Source of the DNA: JBKEDH01 sp047975295
GTDB lineage: Bacteria > Bacteroidota > Bacteroidia > Flavobacteriales > Flavobacteriaceae
Length of the DNA: 6,151 nt
Direction of reading: 5' to 3'
NCBI GenBank assembly: GCA_047975295.1
Contig: JBKEDH010000012.1
Span: 1 to 6,151, forward strand
The translations under genes and the position numbers were made by a program. A model generated the notes under the pieces. That model was not told the DNA's origin and did not search any database. It was given only the letters and a program-made list of their open reading frames with translations. Positions 1 to 5,999 of the stretch are shown here, piece by piece; the stretch's first letter is position 1; each line of letters begins with the position of its first letter.

Positions 1-128
1 GTGGTTTTAGAACTAAATACTTGTTCTTCCAAATATTTGTCTTCGGGTTGGACATCCAAGTAATTGTCGCAAGAAGCAAACATTAAAGAGCCCAACAATA
101 CTATTATGTGTGTTTTTAATATTTTCAT
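1..128 (-). CDS. SusD/RagB-family outer-membrane lipoprotein, N-terminal fragment (cut by window edge)
   Basis: Only the first 42 codons lie in the window; the gene continues past position 1. The ATG is at 128-126. The product opens with a short basic stretch (MKILK), a hydrophobic core (IIVLLGSLMF) and a lipobox ending in FASC, so Cys20 should be lipidated after signal peptidase II cleavage. The next residues, DNYLDVQPEDKYLEEQVF, are the typical start of mature SusD/RagB proteins. In known systems SusD is the surface lid that binds glycan or another ligand and hands it to the SusC barrel. The start lies 13 nt downstream of the susC stop codon, so the two genes are almost certainly co-transcribed and translated as a pair. 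The leader AAAATATATACCA has no Shine-Dalgarno sequence, as is common in Bacteroidota. Family assignment is firm despite the truncation; the ligand cannot be inferred. Confidence 0.88.
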   Translation of the reverse strand, partial: MKILKTHIIVLLGSLMFASCDNYLDVQPEDKYLEEQVFSSKT

Positions 129-141
129 TGGTATATATTTT

Positions 142-3100
142 TTAGAAACTGGCATTTATGCTAAAGGATATGTTACGGGCAAATGGATAATCGATACCAC
201 GTTCGGATTTAATGGACGATACGCGGAAAATATCATTCATATAGGCATTGAGCCGAAGGCGGCTTAAACCTATAGTATTCATCCAGTTTTTATTGGTCAA
301 TTCGTAACCTAAATTAATAGATTCGCCCAGCAATATATTTTCTTCCTGTATGAAACGGGATGATTTTCCTACGTCATCAAAATCTGTGATGGATTTGAAC
401 AATGTAATATCTCCGGGGTTGACCCATCTGTCGGTTAATGCGCGTACATCATGATTGTAAATGCGCTGTGCCCGGCTAATATTTTCTACTTTGTTGTACA
501 GTGCATTGTTTAGTACATCGCCACCCAGTCGGTAACGTAAACTTACGCTTGCACTAAAGTTTTTATAACGGAACGTGTTTCCTATTACACCTTCAACCGT
601 AGGTCTGCTATTGCCTACTTTTCTAATGTTTTCGGTATTATATTCGAAAGTTGGATTGCCGTTTAAGGTTAAATACACTTCTTCTCCAGTTGCCGGATCT
701 ATTCCTAATGAAGGAACTGCCCATAAATCGTCGGGACTGTAGCCATCGTAATATCGCTGTAACGATGTGTTATTTGTTGCTTCGTCGTTAAGCGATTGTA
801 ATGTATTGTTAAAATCGTCGAATTTACTGGTTACAGACGAGGCGTTAAGTGTTATAGTCCAAATAATTTGGTCGTTTAAATTATAAATGGGCGATATGCG
901 CAACATGGTTTCAAAACCATTAGTATCCATTAAACCGGCATTAATGGGGTATGCTACGATTCCGGTTGAAGACGGTTTATCTATTTTTACCACTAACGGA
1001 TCGGTTAATTTACGGTAAATATTGGCTTGTGCCGTAATTCTGTTTTTAAGTAACGACATTTCCAGACCAAAGCTGTAATCTAATGTTTTTTGCCATTTTA
1101 AATCGGGGTTGGCTAGTGTAACCATATCTACTGCTTGGCCAAAATTATTGGTATAGGTTTGGTAATTGTAAATGGTTATATCGGATAAATTACCAAAGCC
1201 TTGGTTACCTGTTTTTCCGACACTTCCCCTTAAACGGAAAGAAGATACGATAGCATCATCAAAATTAAATTGGTTGGCCAAATTCCAACCGGCACCAACC
1301 GACCAGAACGGTGTATATTTGTTATTGGCACCAAAAACTGTCGATCCGTCTAAACGATAGTTAACATCGAAAAAATAGGTTTTGTTGTAATCGTAATTGG
1401 CACTTGCTACTAAATCTATGCGTCTGTACTTGTTTACTGCTGAATTAGGCTTGGAATTTGGTTTGTAACCAAACGAAAATATAGGATTACCATTTGTGCC
1501 CAAAGGAAATCCCACGGCACTAACACCAATATATTGGCTGTTATTTTCGCTAATGGAGCCACGTAGGTTAGCCGTGATACTATGTCTGTCCTTAAATACT
1601 GTGGCATAAGTGGCCATTGAGTTTAACGTATAGCTAAAACTTTCGGTGTCGATATTATTGTATGTGCCGGCCTCTGTATATGTAGTACCCGAAAATTGAC
1701 TATGGGCAGGATCGATAAATATTTTGTTAACAGTACTTAGTTTGTTTATTTGTAAGTTGGTAGTAAGCCTTAACTTATTGGTTATACTCCAAATGGCCTG
1801 TGTGTTATTTGTTATTTGAATGTTTTTGGTATTGTTGTAAGAATTTAAATTGGCATCGTACAAAGGATTACCGTACTTGCTCCCAAAATATCCGCCGATA
1901 TCCAAGAATTTGGATATATTTCCATTTTCGTCGGTTTTTCTAAAATAGGGGTTTGCACTTGCAAAAGTTGAAAATGAACCATAAGGAGACTCGTCGGCAT
2001 CGTAACCGCTAATGCGCAAACGGTTACTGAAGTTTACTTTGCCCTTTCGGTAAGTTAAGTCGAAATTAGTGCCCCATGTTTTTCTACCGGATTCTTTCAT
2101 AACTCCTTCTTGGTTTCTATAATTAATACCAAGGCCATAGGTTACATCGCCGGTACCACCACTGGCATAGATAGAGTTGCCAATAGTTGCACCCACCTGT
2201 ACCGGCTCGTTCAGCCAATAGGTATCAACACCACTCGCTATTTCGGCCAAAACTTTATTGTACTGGGCATCTAATATAAATTGATTATAATAGTCGGTTT
2301 CAGAATTGGTGGTCCATAGCCCTGATAAGCGTTCGTACTCCAGTTTTTGGGCAGAGTTCATGAGGTTATAATCGGTCAGATCGGGCATTTCAAATCTAAA
2401 ATCGCCCGTATAGTTAATTCTTAACTTACCAGCTTCTGGTCTTATGGTTTCAACCACTACCACGCCGTTTGCCGCTCTTGCTCCATACAGTGCTGTTGAG
2501 GATGCATCTTTCAATATGGTTATGGATGCCACACGGTTCATATCCAAATCGATAATGGTGCGTAATGTTGTTTCAAAACCATCTAATACAAAAAGCGGTT
2601 GGTTGGGATTACCACCAAACTCATCCCTTAAATCGTCGGTACCTATACTGGTTTTTCCGCGTACTTCAATATCAGGTAAACGGTTGGGGTTGGAACCCAG
2701 TGCATTGTTTTCAACAATAACAAACGACGGATCTAAGGTTTTTAAGCTCTCGATAACGTTTAGGTTTCCTACGGTTTTTAACTCTTCACCTTTAACAGTT
2801 GTTACGGCACCTGTAAAACTTTCCTTTTTACGCTCTACAATACCGGTAATAATCACTTCTTCGAGCTTGCTTACATCTTCTTCCAATATAACATTTATGG
2901 TCTGTTTATGCTGTACCTCAACTTCTTTTGTTTTATATCCTACATAACTAAAAACAAGTATTGCATCTCCAGTTGCACGAACTGTATAATTACCGTCAAA
3001 ATCGGTAGAAGTCCCTATTACTGTTCCTTTTACCAAAACAGTAGCTCCCGGAATAGGCATGCCGGTTTTATCCTTTACCTTTCCTTTTACAAGTGTTTGC

Positions 3101-3471
3101 TGTTGAGGTGTTTTGGGTTTAGGACTAATAAGTATAATGCCATTATTGTTTTTTTGTACATTATAATTGGCTCCTACCAATTGGCTTACTACTTCCTGTG
3201 TTTCGGTATTTGTAAAGTTAGCGTAAACGGTACGGGTTACGTCCAATTCCTTATCACTATAAAAAAAATCGACCTTAGCTTCTTTTTTTATGGCTTTAAG
3301 TGCCTCATGAAGTTTTACCTCTCCCATTTTTATTGATATTTTTTGAGAGAAAGAAGATGCCGTTATACTAAAAAAGATAAGGAACAAGGTGAGAGATTTT
3401 TCCATAAGCCGTATAATTTGAGGTTTGTACGTTTCGAATAACCTACGTATTGCGGTTAAATGTTTTTCCAT
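142..3471 (-). CDS. SusC/RagA-family TonB-dependent outer-membrane receptor with N-terminal STN signalling domain
   Basis: A complete 1109-residue receptor. In order: a basic N-terminus and hydrophobic core (about 24-42, LTLFLIFFSITASS) with likely cleavage near FSQ43; an STN domain (about 46-117, including EALKAIKKEAKVDFFYSD); a carboxypeptidase-regulatory-like beta-sandwich (about 127-198, GKVKDKTGMPIPGATV and YVGYKTKEV); a TonB-box-like EEVIITG at 204-210; a plug (about 213-341) with FVLDGFE and the SusC signature YGARAANGVVVVE; then a long beta-barrel ending in the aromatic ASF. The family imports ligands captured by SusD across the outer membrane using TonB energy. The STN domain marks it as a transducer that signals to a FecR anti-sigma factor, and one is encoded just upstream. 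The chosen ATG gives a long 42-residue leader; the in-frame ATG at 3405 (Met23, MEKSLTLFL) would give a conventional signal peptide of about 20 residues and is a real alternative. The substrate is not deducible. Confidence 0.95.
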   Translation of the reverse strand: MEKHLTAIRRLFETYKPQIIRLMEKSLTLFLIFFSITASSFSQKISIKMGEVKLHEALKAIKKEAKVDFFYSDKELDVTRTVYANFTNTETQEVVSQLVGANYNVQKNNNGIILISPKPKTPQQQTLVKGKVKDKTGMPIPGATVLVKGTVIGTSTDFDGNYTVRATGDAILVFSYVGYKTKEVEVQHKQTINVILEEDVSKLEEVIITGIVERKKESFTGAVTTVKGEELKTVGNLNVIESLKTLDPSFVIVENNALGSNPNRLPDIEVRGKTSIGTDDLRDEFGGNPNQPLFVLDGFETTLRTIIDLDMNRVASITILKDASSTALYGARAANGVVVVETIRPEAGKLRINYTGDFRFEMPDLTDYNLMNSAQKLEYERLSGLWTTNSETDYYNQFILDAQYNKVLAEIASGVDTYWLNEPVQVGATIGNSIYASGGTGDVTYGLGINYRNQEGVMKESGRKTWGTNFDLTYRKGKVNFSNRLRISGYDADESPYGSFSTFASANPYFRKTDENGNISKFLDIGGYFGSKYGNPLYDANLNSYNNTKNIQITNNTQAIWSITNKLRLTTNLQINKLSTVNKIFIDPAHSQFSGTTYTEAGTYNNIDTESFSYTLNSMATYATVFKDRHSITANLRGSISENNSQYIGVSAVGFPLGTNGNPIFSFGYKPNSKPNSAVNKYRRIDLVASANYDYNKTYFFDVNYRLDGSTVFGANNKYTPFWSVGAGWNLANQFNFDDAIVSSFRLRGSVGKTGNQGFGNLSDITIYNYQTYTNNFGQAVDMVTLANPDLKWQKTLDYSFGLEMSLLKNRITAQANIYRKLTDPLVVKIDKPSSTGIVAYPINAGLMDTNGFETMLRISPIYNLNDQIIWTITLNASSVTSKFDDFNNTLQSLNDEATNNTSLQRYYDGYSPDDLWAVPSLGIDPATGEEVYLTLNGNPTFEYNTENIRKVGNSRPTVEGVIGNTFRYKNFSASVSLRYRLGGDVLNNALYNKVENISRAQRIYNHDVRALTDRWVNPGDITLFKSITDFDDVGKSSRFIQEENILLGESINLGYELTNKNWMNTIGLSRLRLNAYMNDIFRVSSIKSERGIDYPFARNISFSINASF

Positions 3472-3578
3472 AAATTTGTTTTTTTGGTTAATTAATTGAT
3501 TTCGATGGTCATTACTTAACTAATAAACAATTTCTGGGGGAAATGTTGCAGCATTTCCCTTTTTTCTGTTCTTAGTCG
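3472..3578 (-). promoter_or_regulatory. fecR-susC intercistronic region / susC leader
   Basis: This 107-nt gap separates the fecR stop from the susC ATG, whereas susC and susD are only 13 nt apart. It is long enough for a separate susC promoter, for example one used by the cognate ECF sigma factor. It contains a hairpin near the fecR end and an A-rich stretch (CCAAAAAAACAAATTT) just before the susC ATG, which resembles Bacteroidota translation leaders. I found no clear match to the Bacteroidota housekeeping promoter (TTTG, then TAnnTTTG), so a promoter here is inferred from spacing and context only. Confidence 0.4.
3538..3559. other. Perfect 8-bp stem-loop between fecR and susC
   Basis: Arms GGGAAATG (3538-3545) and CATTTCCC (3552-3559) enclose a 6-nt loop, TTGCAG. 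Read on the plus strand it is followed directly by six Ts (3560-3565) and looks like an intrinsic terminator. Read on the minus strand, the direction of fecR and susC, the A-run precedes the stem and no T-run follows. It lies about 20 nt beyond the fecR stop. It could be a partial attenuator, an mRNA-stability or processing hairpin that sets different fecR and susC levels, or a terminator for antisense transcripts. The structure is plain in the sequence; the function is inferred. Confidence 0.55.
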
Positions 3579-4751
3579 TTACCTTGTTACTATTATTTCA
3601 TACTTTTTTGTTTTTTTGTTAGTTGTTATTTTATAATTAAGTTTTGTGGTTTTACAGATCATGTCCAACAGGTGTCCTATAGGCTTGTCTTTATAAGCTA
3701 CGCCCGTAAACGTTTCGGTTTTTATGCTAGAATCTTCAAACGTTATATCGACATTGTACCATCGCTCCATTTTAGTTAAAATCTGTTCTAAGGTTTCTCT
3801 TTCGAAATAAAATTTTCCTTCTTTCCAACTGGTGTAAATTTCGGTTTCTATCGGTGTAAGGTTTATTTTAGTATCACCTTTTAAAATAACAGCTCTTTGG
3901 CTTGGTATAAGCTCTTCGGAAGCATTATTAATTACCGATGTTAGCTTTATCTTGCCTTCAACCAAGGTGGCAGAGAAATGAGGGTCTTTTGCATACGACG
4001 ATATGTTGAATTCTGTACCCAATACTGTTACATCTGCCGTAGGTGTCCTTACAATAAAGGGTTTGCTACTTTTGGTTACATCAAAATAGGCTTCTCCCTC
4101 TAAAGTAACATCCCGATAATTACCAACAAAACGCTCGGGAAATTTTAACGATGTGGCCGAGTTTAACCAAACACGAGTGCCATCGGGCAGTTTTATTTGG
4201 TACATACCGCCAACAGGTACAAATAAGGTGTTAAACTTTGGAATATAAGTGGGATCTATTTCTCTATCTACCGTTTTGTTGTTGTATTCAAGAACTCTGT
4301 CGTTATTGTTAATTATACTGTTTCCTTTTGTTATAATCTGGTTTTTATGTGTTTCCAGATTTAATGTATCTCCAGTAAATAATACCAAAGTAGCTTTGTT
4401 ATAGCCTGGTTTTATTTTCAAAAGTGCTCTGTTGGTTACAGCCTCTTCATTATAAAAATAAGTATAGGCACCAATACCTACGGCAATAAAAACGACTACG
4501 GCTGCTGCATATTTTATTAAAGGTAAACCTATAACTTTTGGTTTGGTTTGTTTTAATATGTTGTGTAAGGCCGTTTTAGTGTCCGGATTACTTATACTGT
4601 ATGTTATTGCATAATTTGTTTTAACATAATCTTTAAAATATAGTTTGTTTGTAGCGTCTTCCAGCCATTGAGAAAGTTGTTCTTCTTCGGTTGTAGTAAC
4701 CGAATTGGAAAGGTATTTTGTTATTATATGTTCTATTTTAGAGGGAATCAT
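3579..4751 (-). CDS. FecR-family transmembrane anti-sigma factor with DUF4974-like C-terminal domain
   Basis: A 390-residue protein of the usual length for Bacteroidota FecR regulators. Residues 1-75 are a cytoplasmic sigma-binding region (IITKYLSNSVTTTEEEQLSQWL is the usual opening). A single membrane span lies at about 80-100 (YAAAVVVFIAVGIGAYTYF). The periplasmic FecR domain covers about 176-275, with VPVGGMYQIKLPDGTRVWLN, VTLEGEAYFDV and VLGTEFNISSY. The C-terminal domain (about 310-388, GKFYFERETLEQILTKMERW onward) resembles DUF4974. In this family the protein holds its sigma factor at the inner membrane until the STN domain of a loaded receptor signals to it. Here the STN receptor is the next gene on the same strand and the sigma gene is divergent on the other side. 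The ATG is preceded by the purine-rich GAAAAAAG, a plausible ribosome site. No damage is seen. Confidence 0.93.
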   Translation of the reverse strand: MIPSKIEHIITKYLSNSVTTTEEEQLSQWLEDATNKLYFKDYVKTNYAITYSISNPDTKTALHNILKQTKPKVIGLPLIKYAAAVVVFIAVGIGAYTYFYNEEAVTNRALLKIKPGYNKATLVLFTGDTLNLETHKNQIITKGNSIINNNDRVLEYNNKTVDREIDPTYIPKFNTLFVPVGGMYQIKLPDGTRVWLNSATSLKFPERFVGNYRDVTLEGEAYFDVTKSSKPFIVRTPTADVTVLGTEFNISSYAKDPHFSATLVEGKIKLTSVINNASEELIPSQRAVILKGDTKINLTPIETEIYTSWKEGKFYFERETLEQILTKMERWYNVDITFEDSSIKTETFTGVAYKDKPIGHLLDMICKTTKLNYKITTNKKTKKYEIIVTR

Positions 4752-4878
4752 CTTTTTTCTATTATTTTTATCTTATTACAAAGCAAAATTTCAATACCCT
4801 TACTTTTTTATTACTTTTTTGTTGCTTTTTTATGTTTTTTTATCAATTTTACGCAAGTCAAATAATAGATTTTGAAAA
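4752..4878. promoter_or_regulatory. Divergent intergenic region between fecR and the sigma factor gene
   Basis: The 127 nt between the two divergent start codons must hold the promoters for the sigma gene (plus) and for fecR and perhaps susC-susD (minus). It is extremely A/T-rich, with T-runs on the plus strand. I found no exact TAnnTTTG element on either strand. The nearest plus-strand candidate, TAGATTTTG (4866-4874), has one extra base and ends only 4 nt before the GTG, so I do not call it a promoter. A shared promoter region would let an ECF sigma factor autoregulate both directions, but this is inference. Confidence 0.5.
4804..4850. repeat. Helically phased T-tracts (candidate curved DNA)
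   Basis: Five T-runs occur at near-helical spacing: 4804-4809, 4815-4820, 4826-4831, 4835-4841 and 4847-4850. Their centres are about 11, 11, 9.5 and 10.5 bp apart. The first three sit in degenerate 11-bp repeats (ACTTTTTTATT, ACTTTTTTGTT, GCTTTTTTATG). Phased A/T-tracts are known to bend DNA and, upstream of promoters, can act as UP elements or binding sites for nucleoid proteins. Two further runs (4753-4758 and 4765-4769) are spaced about 11.5 bp apart nearer fecR. The spacing is directly visible; a regulatory role is inferred. Confidence 0.55.
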
Positions 4879-5466
4879 GTGCCGACATATAAAAACAAAA
4901 CGAAGCTTATAAAAAAATTACGAAAAGGTGATGAAAAGGCCTTTGCGTATTTAATAAGTACTTTTCATAAACCTTTGTATGTTTATGCTTTAAGTCTGTC
5001 TAAGGATCATGCTGCTGCCGAAGATATTGTGCAGACTACTTTTTTAATGATTTGGGAATACAGGAAAAAGCTTAATATTGAATTTTCTATTAAAAATTTT
5101 CTCTACAAAAGCACTTATAATAATTTTATAAACCATTATAACAAAAAAAAGGCCTTTTCGGTTATTGAAAGTGCCTATATGGAAGCCATAAGTGAAAGCG
5201 TAAGTGATGATAACAGTGATATTTTAGAAAAAAAAATAGCTCTTGTTACCCATAGCATTGGTAAACTGCCTAAAAAATGTAAAACCATTTTTCTTTTAAG
5301 TAAAAAGGAAGGACTTACCAATACCGAAATTGCCGGATATTTAACCATATCGATAAAAACCGTCGAAGCCCAAATAAGCAAGGCTTATCGTTTAATACGG
5401 CAAGATGTAGGCAATACCTTTAACGATATTTTGTTTTTGATTTTACATTATCAAACCACCTGTTAA
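4879..5466 (+). CDS. ECF-type RNA polymerase sigma-70 factor (FecI-like, Bacteroidota)
   Basis: A 195-residue extracytoplasmic-function sigma factor. Sigma region 2 spans about 20-90 (AFAYLISTFHKPLYVYALSL, then AAAEDIVQTTFLMIWEYRKK) and binds core polymerase and the -10 element. Region 4 spans about 125-175, with GKLPKKCKTIFLLSKKEGLT followed by the helix-turn-helix TEIAGYLTISIKTVEAQISK for the -35 element. A short acidic linker, without an SnoaL or anti-sigma fusion, joins them. The start is GTG at 4879: an in-frame TGA at 4873-4875 excludes anything further upstream, and the usual N-terminal KLIKKLRKGDEKAF begins only about nine codons later, so no ATG fits. It should be the partner of the divergent FecR protein and activate the susC-susD transport genes. 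The C-terminus (FLILHYQTTC) ends inside a hairpin that may belong to the adjoining insertion element, so the last few residues may not be ancestral. Confidence 0.92.
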   Translation: MPTYKNKTKLIKKLRKGDEKAFAYLISTFHKPLYVYALSLSKDHAAAEDIVQTTFLMIWEYRKKLNIEFSIKNFLYKSTYNNFINHYNKKKAFSVIESAYMEAISESVSDDNSDILEKKIALVTHSIGKLPKKCKTIFLLSKKEGLTNTEIAGYLTISIKTVEAQISKAYRLIRQDVGNTFNDILFLILHYQTTC

Positions 5467-5476
5467 GCAGGAGGTT
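5454..5476. other. Stem-loop spanning the sigma factor stop codon (terminator or IS200-type left-end hairpin)
   Basis: Arms AACCACCTG (5454-5462) and CAGGAGGTT (5468-5476) form eight base pairs with one central A-A mismatch and a 5-nt loop, TTAAG. The TAA stop of the sigma gene (5464-5466) lies within this loop. No T-run follows (ATGTTCTTAG), so it is not a classic intrinsic terminator. Its place about 30 nt before the tnpA remnant, and the mismatch in its stem, fit the subterminal imperfect palindromes that IS200/IS605 transposases recognise at the left end. Confidence 0.55.
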
Positions 5477-5507
5477 ATGTTCTTAGTGCTTTGGCTATAT
5501 TTGTTTT

Positions 5508-5998
5508 ATGAGTAAATATAAGAAACAAAGTTATGTAATTTACAAATGAGATTATCATATAGTTTGGGCACCAAAGTATAGATTTAGGATATTAAAGGCA
5601 CCATAAAGACATTAGTTGAAGAAGAATTACAGATGTTATGTGAAAGGAAGCAATGTGAGGATTAGGAGTTAAATGTTCAAGAGGGTCATATCCATATGTT
5701 GGTGTCCGTACCACCTAAAGTTTCTATTTCAAAACTGTTAGGGGCGGCTAAAGGTAAGTTGACAATAAAGCTATTTAAAAGTTATCCAAAGTTGAAACGG
5801 AAGCCGTATTGGGACAATCATTTTTGGGCTAGGGGCTATTTTGTGAGTACAGTAGGTTTAGATGAAGAAATGATAAGGAAATATGTAAAATATCAAGAAA
5901 AGGAAGAGAAGAAGAACGAGGATAATCAACAAAGGTTTTTAATTTTAGCACATGCCTTAGCCGCCCCTTTCAGGGGCTATTCAAAGCCATTTTCTTAA
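5508..5998 (+). pseudogene. tnpA: IS200/IS605-family TnpA (HUH/Y1 single-strand transposase), inactivated
   Basis: Read through its lesions, the sequence gives a near-complete TnpA. It starts MSKYKKQSYVIYK at 5508, meets a TGA at 5547-5549 where the family usually has Cys, and continues DYHIVWAPKYRFRILK. The reading frame then changes at about 5594-5597 (one base missing in the A/G run), continuing GTIKTLVEEELQMLCERK, QCED, a TAG at 5663-5665, and ELNVQEGHIHMLVSVPPKVS. The HUH motif (His-Ile-His, 5687-5695) and the Tyr-x3-Gln motif (Tyr codon 5882-5884, Gln codon 5894-5896, in RKYVKYQEKEEK) are intact, as is FWARGYFVSTVGLDEE. The intact family is about 140-150 residues and nicks and joins single-stranded element ends. 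Two stops plus a frameshift mean no functional protein from the natural start. The last intact segment, 5666-5998, is open but lacks the N-terminal fold. Its last 20 or so codons run through the right-end hairpin. Confidence 0.85.
5963..5977. other. Right-end stem-loop of the IS200-like element
   Basis: Arms GCCCCT (5963-5968) and AGGGGC (5972-5977) form a perfect 6-bp GC-rich stem with a 3-nt loop, TTC. It stands out in otherwise AT-rich DNA, lies at the 3' end of the tnpA remnant, and is followed by TATTCAA. This is the arrangement expected of an IS200/IS605 right end (subterminal hairpin, short linker, cleavage site). No T-run follows, which argues against a simple terminator. Confidence 0.55.
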
Positions 5999-5999
5999 A

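Larger units (their letters stand above)
5454..5984 (+). mobile_element. Decayed IS200/IS605-family insertion sequence (ends approximate)
   Basis: The element is defined by a broken tnpA flanked by a left hairpin (5454-5476) and a right hairpin (5963-5977). IS200/IS605 elements have no terminal inverted repeats and no target duplications; they end in hairpins and use short tetra- or pentanucleotide cleavage sites. TCAA, the right cleavage sequence known for IS608, occurs at 5981-5984, three bases beyond the right hairpin, and is used here as a tentative right end. No tnpB accessory gene is present. The left end is set at the hairpin base and could lie a few bases further into the sigma gene. 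Boundaries are inferred; the presence of the element is well supported by the protein remnant. Confidence 0.6.

Noticed and set aside
64..267. Open frame of 67 codons on the plus strand
   Set aside because: It overlaps the susD start and susC end on the opposite strand, has no family features, and is explained as the shadow of two well-supported genes.
2444..3336. Two plus-strand open frames of 167 and 142 codons inside susC
   Set aside because: They are antisense to the conserved plug, CarboxypepD-like and STN regions and their low-complexity Ser/Thr- or Cys/Tyr-rich products have no recognisable domain.
3482..3500. TTAATTAA palindrome in the susC leader as a possible operator
   Set aside because: Too short and too A/T-rich to distinguish from background.
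4668..4865. Plus-strand open frame of 65 codons, rich in Phe, upstream of the sigma gene
   Set aside because: Its hydrophobic look comes from translating T-runs; it begins inside fecR antisense and has no plausible family.
5594..5600. Programmed frameshift in tnpA
   Set aside because: Two in-frame stops elsewhere in the same gene mean that frameshifting would not restore a product, so simple decay is the better reading.
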